From assembly GCA_964404035.1 (NCBI GenBank), contig CAYOIT010000007.1:1-53899 (forward strand): a stretch of DNA of 53,899 nucleotides, in the 5' to 3' direction. This document shows, piece by piece, positions 8,073 to 15,346 of the stretch. A program made the position numbers and the translations under genes. Source of the stretch: CAMBRF01 sp964404035. GTDB lineage: Bacteria; Verrucomicrobiota; Kiritimatiellia; CAIKKV01; CAITUY01. Each line of letters opens with the position of its first letter. Position 1 is the stretch's first letter. Below the pieces are notes generated by a model. That model saw nothing but the letters and a program-made list of their open reading frames with translations. It was not told the origin of the DNA and did no database searches.

Positions 8073-9557
8073 TCAGAACGGATTTTCGTTGCCGTAGAGC
8101 GTGCCGGCCGGTTTCGGAGCCTGAATGTCGCAGACGCCCAACAGCTTGGCGGCATCGAACAGGATGCGACCGCTTTGCTTGAAGGCGATGGCGGCGTGAT
8201 GCGGGAACTGCTTCTCGATCAGGACATGGCGGTAGAACCGCGCAAAGTCCTTCACGCCGAAGATGCCGATGCCCCCGAACGAGGCCGGGTCGGCGTCCAG
8301 CACGTGACCATCGGCCACGTAGCCCTGCAGACGGCAGTCCGCCGTGCCCTGCAGGCGGAAGAGGGTGGCCGGTCCCGGGCGAAGGGTGCCTTCCAGCGTG
8401 CCGCACGTGATATTGGGCGGCGTATTCGGCTCCATCAGGCGATGCATGATGAGCTGATACTTCATGGCGCATCCTTCGCACAGGCAGCATGACGGCGTAT
8501 TGCCGCAATGGAACCCCATGAACAGGTCGCTCCGTCCCGCCCCCTTCAGATCCGCGATCGGCAGATCGTCCGGCACCGTGTTGTTGATGTCCAGCAGGGT
8601 GGCCGGGTGCTGGGTGGCCAGCTGGCACATGTACTCCGACACGGCTCCGTAGATATCCACCTCGCACGCCGCCGGGATACCGCGCGCGGCCAGCCGGCTG
8701 TTGACGTAGCAGGGGACAAAGCCGAACGCCTTCTCGAACGCCGGCCAGCACTTGTTGGCGAAGACGCCGAACTGGCGCGATCCCAGATTGGCCTCGAAGA
8801 AGGACATCATCGCGAGCTCGAACTGGGCCAGCTGCTCCAGCTTTTCAGGGTGCTGGTTGCCGGCGCCGAGTTCATCGGCCATGTCCTTGGCGATGGCCTT
8901 GATTTCCCGCGTACGATCCGCCACGGACTGGAACTGCACATACATGTCCAGTTCGGAGTTTTCCATGACCTCGATGCCCAGATCGTAAAGCGGCTTGATG
9001 GGGGCATTGCAGGCGTAGAAGTCCTGCGGCCGGGGCCCGAACGAGAAAGTCTTCAACTGGCGCACGCCGATGATCACGCGGGCGACGTCCACGAAGTGGG
9101 CCATCATCTCCGCGACCCGATGGGGCAGGCCGACGGGCATCGGGGGAATGTAGGGCTTCAGGTGCCGCAGGCCGCAGTTCATCGAGGCGTTGAGCATGCC
9201 GCAGAAGGCATCGCCGCGTCCGTTGATGAGGTTGCCGCAGGTTTCCTCGGCGGCGGCGCACAGCATGAAGGGCTTGCCGAATTCCTTGGCGAAGATGGTC
9301 ATCGGCCCCTCGGGACCGAAATTGCCGAGGTAGATCGCCACGGCGTTGGCGCCCTTTTCGGTCAGTTCGGCGACCGCGGCCAAGGCGTGGGCTTCGGTTT
9401 CGATAATCACCGAACAGGGGACGACCGGCAGCTTGAGTTCGTTGCACGCCGCCACGACCTCTTTCAGGCGGGCACGCGTCAGCTCGATCGGAAAGCAATC
9501 GCGGCTTACGCCCACGATGCCCAGCTTGACCTTCGGGGTGTTCTTCAACGGTTTCAT
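8073..9557 (-). CDS. L-fucose/L-arabinose isomerase-family protein
   Basis: This 494-residue cytoplasmic protein resembles the fucose/arabinose isomerase superfamily: a Rossmann-like N-terminal part starting KVKLGIVGVSRDCFP, then MTIFAKEFGKPFML, GNLINGRGD, and a C-terminal part with TCGTLEGTLRPGPATLFRLQ and FPHHAAIAFKQSGRILFDAA. Placed just upstream of araB and araD it is the natural candidate for the aldose-ketose isomerase step (arabinose to ribulose, or fucose to fuculose). It is not a canonical AraA by eye, and the substrate cannot be fixed from sequence. ATG at 9557 is preceded by AAGGAGAGAG, which excludes the 22-codon upstream extension. Confidence 0.8.
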   Translation of the reverse strand: MKPLKNTPKVKLGIVGVSRDCFPIELTRARLKEVVAACNELKLPVVPCSVIIETEAHALAAVAELTEKGANAVAIYLGNFGPEGPMTIFAKEFGKPFMLCAAAEETCGNLINGRGDAFCGMLNASMNCGLRHLKPYIPPMPVGLPHRVAEMMAHFVDVARVIIGVRQLKTFSFGPRPQDFYACNAPIKPLYDLGIEVMENSELDMYVQFQSVADRTREIKAIAKDMADELGAGNQHPEKLEQLAQFELAMMSFFEANLGSRQFGVFANKCWPAFEKAFGFVPCYVNSRLAARGIPAACEVDIYGAVSEYMCQLATQHPATLLDINNTVPDDLPIADLKGAGRSDLFMGFHCGNTPSCCLCEGCAMKYQLIMHRLMEPNTPPNITCGTLEGTLRPGPATLFRLQGTADCRLQGYVADGHVLDADPASFGGIGIFGVKDFARFYRHVLIEKQFPHHAAIAFKQSGRILFDAAKLLGVCDIQAPKPAGTLYGNENPF

Positions 9558-9629
9558 GGCTCTCTCCTTGTTTACACGCAGGTTGCAGACGCAGATCATG
9601 GCGGCCCGGCGGCCTCTTTTCAAGCCTCG

Positions 9630-11024
9630 TTACAGCGAAACGGGCGCTCTTTTCGGGTTGACGATGGCTCCCTGGGTTCGAATCACTTCGCGATACCATT
9701 CGGCGGAGTCTTTGAGGGTCCGTTTGCCGGTCTCGTAGTCCACATAGATCATGCCGAAACGGTGCTTGTAGCCCTCGGCCCACTCGAAGTTATCCATGAT
9801 GGACCACGCGAAATAGCCTTGCACGGGAATGCCGTCCTGATGGGCACGCCGCAGTTCGGAAAGATAGCGCTCCATGAAGTCGATGCGCTGCGAATCATGC
9901 ACCTTTCCGTCGAGCGAGATCCAGTCCTGGTTCGACAGGCCGTTCTCCGTGACCACGATGGGCGCCTTATACCGTTCGTGGAGGAACCGGGGGCCCCAGT
10001 AGAGGGCGGCGGGGGTCACCTTCCAGAGGAACAGCGTATGGGGGTAACCGGGACGCAGGGAGACGGTTTCAATCTTGCCCTCAGCTCCGGCCCGCACCAC
10101 CGACCCGGCGTAAATGTTGGCCCCGTAGAAATCCATGGGCTGGTGGATGAGTTCCAGGTCGCCCGGTTTGACGGTCGGGGCATCGGCACCGAACAGCTTC
10201 AATCCGTCCTCGGGGTAGTGCCCGAAAAAGACGGGGTCGGCCCACCAGGTGTTGCTCCAGCAATCCTTGTTCCGCACGCTCCACGTGGCGGCGCGGGCCG
10301 CCTCGATGTCGGCAGGACTCTCGCTGGCAGGGATGGAGGTGACGCCCACGGGCGCCCAGCCGATCGACGGGGTCTTTTTCGCCGTTGCGCGGATGACCTG
10401 AACCGCCTTGCCGTGGGCCATCAGGGCATGATGACCGGCGGTCAGCATCTCCTTCAGTCCCAGTTTGTCCCCCGGCGCATGCACGCCGTCGCGCAGTCCG
10501 AGCCCGATGAAACATTGGGGCTCGTTCAGCGTCATCCAGCGCGACACGCGATCGGAGAGCTTGTCGACGACGACAGCGGTGTAGTCGCCGAACCAGTTCA
10601 CGCTGTCGCGATTCAGCCACCCGCCGCGCAGGTAGAGCTCATAGGGGAGATCCCAGTGGAAGAGGGTTACCCACGGCTCGACGCCGGCTTCCAGCAATCC
10701 ATCCACGAGCTGATCATAGAACTCCAGGCCGCGCGCGTTGACGGTGCCCGTGCCGGAGGGCATCACCCGTGGCCAGGCCACGGAGAGACGGTAGCCCTTG
10801 AGCCCGATGGACTTCATCAGGGCCACGTCTTCCTTCCAGCGGTGATAGTGATCGCAGGCGACATCGCCCGTGTGGCCTTCCCAGACGCGGCCCGGGGTAT
10901 GGCAGAACATGTCCCACACCGACGCGCCCCGGCCGTCGGCCGTGGTCGCCCCTTCAATCTGGTACGAGGCGGCCGCGGCGCCCCAGGTGAATCCCGCCGG
11001 GAAGGCTGCTGAGTCAGTCTGCAT
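9630..11024 (-). CDS. Family GH1 beta-glucosidase/beta-galactosidase
   Basis: This 464-residue (beta/alpha)8 retaining glycosidase cleaves terminal beta-linked sugars. The acid/base motif TLNEP places Glu168 and the nucleophile motif VVTENG places Glu360. GH1 hallmarks FPAGFTWGAAAASYQIEGA near the N-terminus and FAWSIMDNFEWAEGY near the C-terminus are intact. There is no signal peptide, so it acts in the cytoplasm on imported oligosaccharides. It lies 10 bases after the GH4 gene and shares its transcript. Beta-glucosidase is likeliest; beta-fucosidase or galactosidase activity is possible in this family. Confidence 0.94.
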   Translation of the reverse strand: MQTDSAAFPAGFTWGAAAASYQIEGATTADGRGASVWDMFCHTPGRVWEGHTGDVACDHYHRWKEDVALMKSIGLKGYRLSVAWPRVMPSGTGTVNARGLEFYDQLVDGLLEAGVEPWVTLFHWDLPYELYLRGGWLNRDSVNWFGDYTAVVVDKLSDRVSRWMTLNEPQCFIGLGLRDGVHAPGDKLGLKEMLTAGHHALMAHGKAVQVIRATAKKTPSIGWAPVGVTSIPASESPADIEAARAATWSVRNKDCWSNTWWADPVFFGHYPEDGLKLFGADAPTVKPGDLELIHQPMDFYGANIYAGSVVRAGAEGKIETVSLRPGYPHTLFLWKVTPAALYWGPRFLHERYKAPIVVTENGLSNQDWISLDGKVHDSQRIDFMERYLSELRRAHQDGIPVQGYFAWSIMDNFEWAEGYKHRFGMIYVDYETGKRTLKDSAEWYREVIRTQGAIVNPKRAPVSL

Positions 11025-11034
11025 GGGTACGTTC

Positions 11035-12351
11035 CTATTTCATCTTCGGGATCATGTTGCCGTGCGCCTTGAACAGGTCATCGCACAGGCTGAGGGTATC
11101 GGCGATCGAGAGCTCCGCCGACGTGTGGGGATCGAGCAGGGCCGCCTGGTAGACGCACTCCTTCTTTCCGGAGAGCACGGCTTCCACCGTGAGAATCTGC
11201 GGGTTGATGTTGGTGCGATTCAGAGCCGCGCACTGTTCCGGGAGGTCGCCCACAAAGGTCGGCGTGATGCCGCTGCGATCGGCCACGCAGGCGACTTCGA
11301 CGCAGGCCTTGGCCGGCAGGTTGGTGATCAACCCCGTATTCATGACGTTGCCGCCCAGCTTGAACGGGACGTCGGTTTCCATCGCCTCGATGATGTGCGA
11401 CGCATATTCGTGCGTTCGCGTGTGGGTGAGATTCCGGTTGCCGACCGTCTCACTGCGCATCTTCTTCCAGCCGGCAATCTGATTGACGCAACGGCGGGGG
11501 TATTCATCGAGGGGAATGTTGAACTGCTCGATCAGTTCCGGGTAACGGCTCTTGATGAACCAGGGCGTGTACTCGGCGCTGTGTTCGCTGGATTCCGTGA
11601 GGTAGTAGCCGAAGCGATCCATCAACTCAAGGCGCACGAGATCCCACCGCGGGAGGGTCCCCTTGCTCTTGGCCTTGGCGTAGGCGCGCTTGATGTCGGG
11701 ATACAGGTCACGGCCGCCGTCGGTGATTTCGAGCAGCCAGCCCTGATGGTTGATGCCCGCGACTTTCCACTGGAGGTTCTTCGGCTTCATGCCGAAGTGG
11801 CCCAGGAGGCTCGGGGCACAGGACTGGACGCTGTGACACAGCCCGACCGTGCGGATACTCGACCCGCGCAACACACCGGCGGTGAGCATGCACATGGGGT
11901 TGGTGTAGGTGATCAACCAGGCGTCCGGGCAGACGGCTTCCATGTCGCGGGCGAAGTCCAGCATCACCGGCAGTGTCCGCAGGGTGCGGAAGATGCCGCC
12001 GATGCCGAGGGTATCGGCGATCGTCTGGCGCAGGCCGTATTTCTTGGGGACTTCGAAGTCGATGACCGTGGAGGGCTTGTAGCCGCCCACCTGGATGGCG
12101 TTGACCACGTAGTCGGCCTTACGCAAGGCTTCGCGCCGGTTGCGGATCCCGAGGAAGCCCTTGATGGTCATGTTGCCCTGAAGGTTCCTGTTCAGGTTCT
12201 CCAGCATCCGCAGTGAATCGTTCAAGCGTTCGCGGTCGATATCGTAGAGGGCAATCGTGGAGCCTTTCAGCGGCTCGGAACACATGCAGTCGCCCAACAC
12301 GTTCTTTGCAAAGACGGTGCTGCCCGCACCCATGAAGGTGATTTTAGCCAT
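11035..12351 (-). CDS. Family GH4 NAD- and Mn-dependent alpha-glycosidase (alpha-galactosidase type)
   Basis: This 438-residue enzyme belongs to the redox-assisted GH4 family, which oxidises C3 of the sugar with NAD+ and eliminates the aglycone. The N-terminal Rossmann motif reads ITFMGAGSTVF (4-14), NP at 151-152 follows the nucleotide-binding domain, and the metal-site motif CHSV is at 172-175, with GINHQ near 198-202. Known GH4 groups carry CHSV in alpha-galactosidases, CHEV in alpha-glucosidases, CHG in glucuronidases and CDMP or CN(V/I)P in phospho-glycosidases, so alpha-galactosidase is preferred. Galacturonidase-type relatives remain possible. It is located between the GH1 and the TIM-barrel isomerase genes. 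Confidence 0.9.
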   Translation of the reverse strand: MAKITFMGAGSTVFAKNVLGDCMCSEPLKGSTIALYDIDRERLNDSLRMLENLNRNLQGNMTIKGFLGIRNRREALRKADYVVNAIQVGGYKPSTVIDFEVPKKYGLRQTIADTLGIGGIFRTLRTLPVMLDFARDMEAVCPDAWLITYTNPMCMLTAGVLRGSSIRTVGLCHSVQSCAPSLLGHFGMKPKNLQWKVAGINHQGWLLEITDGGRDLYPDIKRAYAKAKSKGTLPRWDLVRLELMDRFGYYLTESSEHSAEYTPWFIKSRYPELIEQFNIPLDEYPRRCVNQIAGWKKMRSETVGNRNLTHTRTHEYASHIIEAMETDVPFKLGGNVMNTGLITNLPAKACVEVACVADRSGITPTFVGDLPEQCAALNRTNINPQILTVEAVLSGKKECVYQAALLDPHTSAELSIADTLSLCDDLFKAHGNMIPKMK

Positions 12352-12376
12352 GATGATTTCTTTCCGGTGACCGGTC

Positions 12377-13279
12377 TCAGGCCGGGTTTGTCACAAAGCT
12401 TCCGCCCCGGCACTGCTTCAGGTAGTTCAACCCGTGCACCTGCCCGGTCATCTCGAGGTCGCCGCGATAGATGGGATCGTGCCAGCCTTCGATATCGATC
12501 GAGCCCTTGAACCCGCCGATACGGAGATCGGAGATGATGTTCGTCCAGTTGGAGTCGCCAAATCCCGGCGTGCGGTGGAAGGCGAAGGGCTTGGGGCCGG
12601 TGACGCCGAATTCGCGCACGACATCCCAGTGAATGGTGGCATCCTTGCCGTGAACATGGAAAATCTTTTTAACCCACTTGCGGAGCTGAGGCATCGGGTC
12701 GATGAGTTTGACCATCTGGTGGCAGGGTTCCCATTCCAGGCCGACGTTATCCATGGGCACTTCGTTGAACATCATTTCCCACGACGCCGGATACTGGGCG
12801 ATGTTCCAGTCGCCGGTGGTCCAGGTGCCGCCCATGTCGCAGTTCTCGAACGCCAGCCGGACGCCTTTGTCCGCCGCACGCTGGGCGAGGGGTCCGAAGA
12901 CCTTCTTGTATTGCTTCATGGAGGCATCGATGGGCTGGTTGCGCAGGCGCCCGGCGAACCCGGTCACCATATCCGTGCCGAAGAGGTGGGCGTTATCGAT
13001 CAGCTTCTTCCAGCCGTCGCGGGTTTCCTGGTCACCCGGTTCGGATTCGAGGGGATTGCCGAAGATGCTGATGGTGCTGATGGTCACCCCGGAGTCGCCG
13101 AGCACGTCCTTGACGTCCCGCGCGAGTTTCTTGAGATCGGTGTCGCCCAGCGTCTTCCAGAAGGTCAGCGAGAAGCTCTCGAACCCGTGATGCATGATCT
13201 GCTTGATATAGGCGGGCGCCTTCGGGGCCGAAGCCAGTGTTCCAATACGAATCGATTCCTTGGCGAGCTGTGTTTTCAT
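12377..13279 (-). CDS. Sugar phosphate isomerase/epimerase-type TIM-barrel protein
   Basis: This 300-residue protein belongs to the xylose-isomerase-like / AP-endonuclease-2 TIM-barrel superfamily. Likely metal ligands lie in RLAFENCDMGG, GLEWEPCHQM, IFHVHGKDA and SIDIEGWHDP, the usual four-strand Glu-Asp/His-His-Glu pattern. Members epimerise or isomerise free or oxidised sugars; no specific substrate can be named. It lies between a Gfo/Idh/MocA oxidoreductase and a GH4 enzyme, which suggests handling of oxidised sugar intermediates. A REP-like palindrome separates it from the upstream oxidoreductase gene. Confidence 0.85.
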   Translation of the reverse strand: MKTQLAKESIRIGTLASAPKAPAYIKQIMHHGFESFSLTFWKTLGDTDLKKLARDVKDVLGDSGVTISTISIFGNPLESEPGDQETRDGWKKLIDNAHLFGTDMVTGFAGRLRNQPIDASMKQYKKVFGPLAQRAADKGVRLAFENCDMGGTWTTGDWNIAQYPASWEMMFNEVPMDNVGLEWEPCHQMVKLIDPMPQLRKWVKKIFHVHGKDATIHWDVVREFGVTGPKPFAFHRTPGFGDSNWTNIISDLRIGGFKGSIDIEGWHDPIYRGDLEMTGQVHGLNYLKQCRGGSFVTNPA

Positions 13280-13323
13280 GGTGTTCTTTCCTTTGTGTTT
13301 GGTTGGTCGTGAAGGTGAGTGGG

Positions 13324-13351
13324 GCGGCGGGCAACATAGTGCCCGCCGTAC
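13324..13351 (-). repeat. REP-like palindrome, copy 2
   Basis: On the minus strand this reads GTAC followed by GGCGGGCA-type stems. On the plus strand GGCGGGCA (13326-13333), loop ACATAG, then TGCCCGCC (13340-13347) form a perfect 8-bp stem, extended by a C-G pair. It begins immediately after the stop codon of the oxidoreductase gene and lies within the operon. The loop ACATAG differs from the GCGTAG of other copies. Confidence 0.75.
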
Positions 13352-14374
13352 TTAAACGGAGAGCTTGACGCGTTTGCCGGTCTCGGCGCTCTTGATGGCT
13401 CCGAAGACCATGGACAGACTCTTGATATTGTCCGTGCAGACCGTCTCGGGGATCGTCTGCGCGAGCACGCAATCGAGGAACTCCCGGATGCAGCCGCCAT
13501 GCCCGCCCTGCTTGGGGGTGTCGGCCACGGTGACCGGGAGATCGGTCATCTTTCTGATGAACCCGTCGGGTTCCGCCACGGCCTGCGCCTTGAAGGTGTC
13601 GGCGCCGTTCCAGGTGGCGCTGCCGCGCGTGCCGATGGCGCGCCAGTCGCATTCCCAGGTGGTGTTGAGGCCCTCGGAGCACCAGGATCCGCGGTAGGTG
13701 TAGACAATCCCGTTCGACATTTCGAACAGGGCAATCGCGGAGGCGTCGTGGTTGTACCAGGATCCGCGGGGGTTCCATTCGCGGCAGTAGACGGCCACGG
13801 GATCCGCGCCGGAGATCAGGCGGGCCTGGTCGAAGCTGTGAATGGCCATGTCGAGGAGCAGCACGTGCTTCATCTCGTCGCGGAAGCCGCCGAAGTGGGC
13901 GCCGATGTAGAAATCCCCGTTCAGGGTGGTCAGGTCGCCGATCTCGCCCGAGGCGATCAGGCTTTTCATGGCGCGGATACGGGGGTCGTACCGGCGGTTC
14001 TGCATGACGGCGAAAAGCCGCTTGGCTTTTTCCGAGGCCTTGACCATGCGATGGGCTTCGGCCATGTTCGCGGCCATCGGCTTCTCACTGAGCACATGAC
14101 AGCCCTGCCGCAGGGCCGTGAGGACCACGGTGGACCGGGCGTTGGGAACGGTGCAGTCGAAAACGATGTCCGGGCGGGTCGACTTGAGCATGGCGCGGAG
14201 GTCGGTTCCGGTCCTGGCCTCGGAGAGGGCGAACTCGTCCTTGCGTTTCCGGGCGGCTTCCTCGTTCAGATCCACAAGCCCCACGATGGTCACATCGGTC
14301 ATGGTCTTGAGGGGTTTGAACCAGGCACCGCTGATTCCCCCGCATCCCGCCAACACTGCTCTCAAATTGCTCAT
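13352..14374 (-). CDS. Gfo/Idh/MocA-family NAD(P)-dependent oxidoreductase
   Basis: This 340-residue dehydrogenase acts on a sugar or inositol-like substrate. The N-terminal nucleotide fold reads RAVLAGCGGISGAWFKPL, and the family motif EKPMAANMAEAHRMV carries the catalytic lysine of the EKP motif. The C-terminal domain includes MAIHSFDQARLISG, which matches the usual histidine-bearing helix. ATG at 14374 is preceded by GGAAAGGATG and starts the fold; the 100-codon upstream extension overlaps non-coding sequence and the divergent promoter. It is the first gene of the large minus-strand sugar operon. Paired with the TIM-barrel protein it may oxidise and rearrange glycoside-derived sugars, which is inference. 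Confidence 0.9.
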   Translation of the reverse strand: MSNLRAVLAGCGGISGAWFKPLKTMTDVTIVGLVDLNEEAARKRKDEFALSEARTGTDLRAMLKSTRPDIVFDCTVPNARSTVVLTALRQGCHVLSEKPMAANMAEAHRMVKASEKAKRLFAVMQNRRYDPRIRAMKSLIASGEIGDLTTLNGDFYIGAHFGGFRDEMKHVLLLDMAIHSFDQARLISGADPVAVYCREWNPRGSWYNHDASAIALFEMSNGIVYTYRGSWCSEGLNTTWECDWRAIGTRGSATWNGADTFKAQAVAEPDGFIRKMTDLPVTVADTPKQGGHGGCIREFLDCVLAQTIPETVCTDNIKSLSMVFGAIKSAETGKRVKLSV

Positions 14375-14402
14375 CGCATCCTTTCCTGTGGAAAAACGTC
14401 CC

Positions 14403-14459
14403 GTTTCTGAAACCGGCAAATCAGCGCAAGACGATAGTGAAGTTTCCTGCCAGCGCAAG
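14403..14459 (-). promoter_or_regulatory. Candidate promoter and operator of the sugar operon
   Basis: In the 246-bp divergent gap, the minus strand has TTGCGC (14458-14453), a 16-bp spacer, then TATCGT (14436-14431), a weak sigma-70-like pair. Downstream lies GTTTC-A-GAAAC (14413-14403), a perfect 5-bp-arm palindrome where a repressor could block initiation. CAGCGCAAG occurs twice in direct orientation (14422-14430 and 14451-14459). No regulator gene is nearby, so this rests on pattern alone. Confidence 0.3.
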
Positions 14460-14549
14460 CGAAAAGGGAAGGTAAGGACAGGCGCGGCATGGTCTTTTCC
14501 CTGGGAACGCCCCCGCGTACAAAAAATCGGCCACGCCGGCAACCGTGGC

Positions 14550-14577
14550 TTGACGTCACGCCCGCCTCCCTCATAAT
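14550..14577 (+). promoter_or_regulatory. Sigma-70-like promoter for the ABC/GldFG operon
   Basis: TTGACG (14550-14555), a 16-bp spacer and CATAAT (14572-14577) match the consensus at 5 of 6 positions each. The start codon of the ATPase gene is 44 bases downstream of the -10 box, leaving a short leader. No terminator or riboswitch-like structure is visible in between. Confidence 0.6.
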
Positions 14578-14620
14578 GCCCGTTTACCTTAAAGCAGACC
14601 CGGTTCCCAAGACGTAACAG

Positions 14621-15346
14621 ATGATCGAGATCCACCATGTCGGACAGCGCTTTGGAAGGGTGACCGCCCTCCATGACGTGTCTGTGAAAATCGAGCGCGG
14701 GGAGATGGTTGGGTTGATCGGCCCCAGCGGGGCGGGCAAGACCACCCTTCTGCGCCTCCTAGCCGGCTATCGAATCCCCGACGAAGGCAGCGTGGCGATT
14801 AATGGGCACAGTACCCTTCACAACTCGTTGAGCGCGCGGCAAGCCATCGGCTATCTGAGCGAAAAGGATCCCATCTACAGCGAGATGCGGGTGATGGAAT
14901 ACCTGACCTTTCGGGCCCGATTGAAAGGCCTGAAGGGCCGTCCGCGCCAGAAGCGCCTGCGTGAGCTGATGGGCCGTTGCGGTCTGGCGGGACTCGAGCG
15001 CGCGCTCATGGGGAAGCTGTCCAAGGGAGAAGTGCGCCGGGTGTTGCTGGCCGATTGCCTGGTGGGCGATCCGCCGGTGATCCTGATGGATGAGCCCACG
15101 CTCGGGTTGGACCCCGGGAATGCCGACCGGATCCGGGGCCTGCTTGCACACCTTCGCGGAGACCATACGGTCGTGTTTTCGTCGCATGACATGGCGGAAG
15201 CCCAGGCCCTGTGCGGACGCGTGCTGGTGATGAATCGCGGCCGCCTCGTGGCGGCGGGGGCGCCGGCGGCGCTCATGGCCGAGCATCAGGCGCCAACCCT
15301 GGCGGATGTCGTGGTGGCGGTGACGCGCGGAGGATCGCCGGCATGA
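14621..15346 (+). CDS. ABC transporter ATP-binding protein (GldA-like)
   Basis: This 241-residue ATPase has Walker A GPSGAGKT (34-41), a signature LSKGEVRR, Walker B VILMDEP and the switch FSSHDMAEA. The signature departs from the common LSGGQ in a way seen in ABC-2 type exporters. It is the ATPase for the fused membrane protein that follows; its stop overlaps that start (ATGA). In Bacteroidetes GldA works with GldF and GldG in gliding, but homologues are widespread and motility is not implied. The cargo is unknown. Confidence 0.88.
   Translation: MIEIHHVGQRFGRVTALHDVSVKIERGEMVGLIGPSGAGKTTLLRLLAGYRIPDEGSVAINGHSTLHNSLSARQAIGYLSEKDPIYSEMRVMEYLTFRARLKGLKGRPRQKRLRELMGRCGLAGLERALMGKLSKGEVRRVLLADCLVGDPPVILMDEPTLGLDPGNADRIRGLLAHLRGDHTVVFSSHDMAEAQALCGRVLVMNRGRLVAAGAPAALMAEHQAPTLADVVVAVTRGGSPA

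Noticed and set aside
8508..11012. 834-residue plus-strand frame opposite the isomerase and GH1 genes
   Set aside because: The minus-strand genes carry clear catalytic motifs and ribosome binding sites; the plus-strand frame is a shadow with no recognisable domain.
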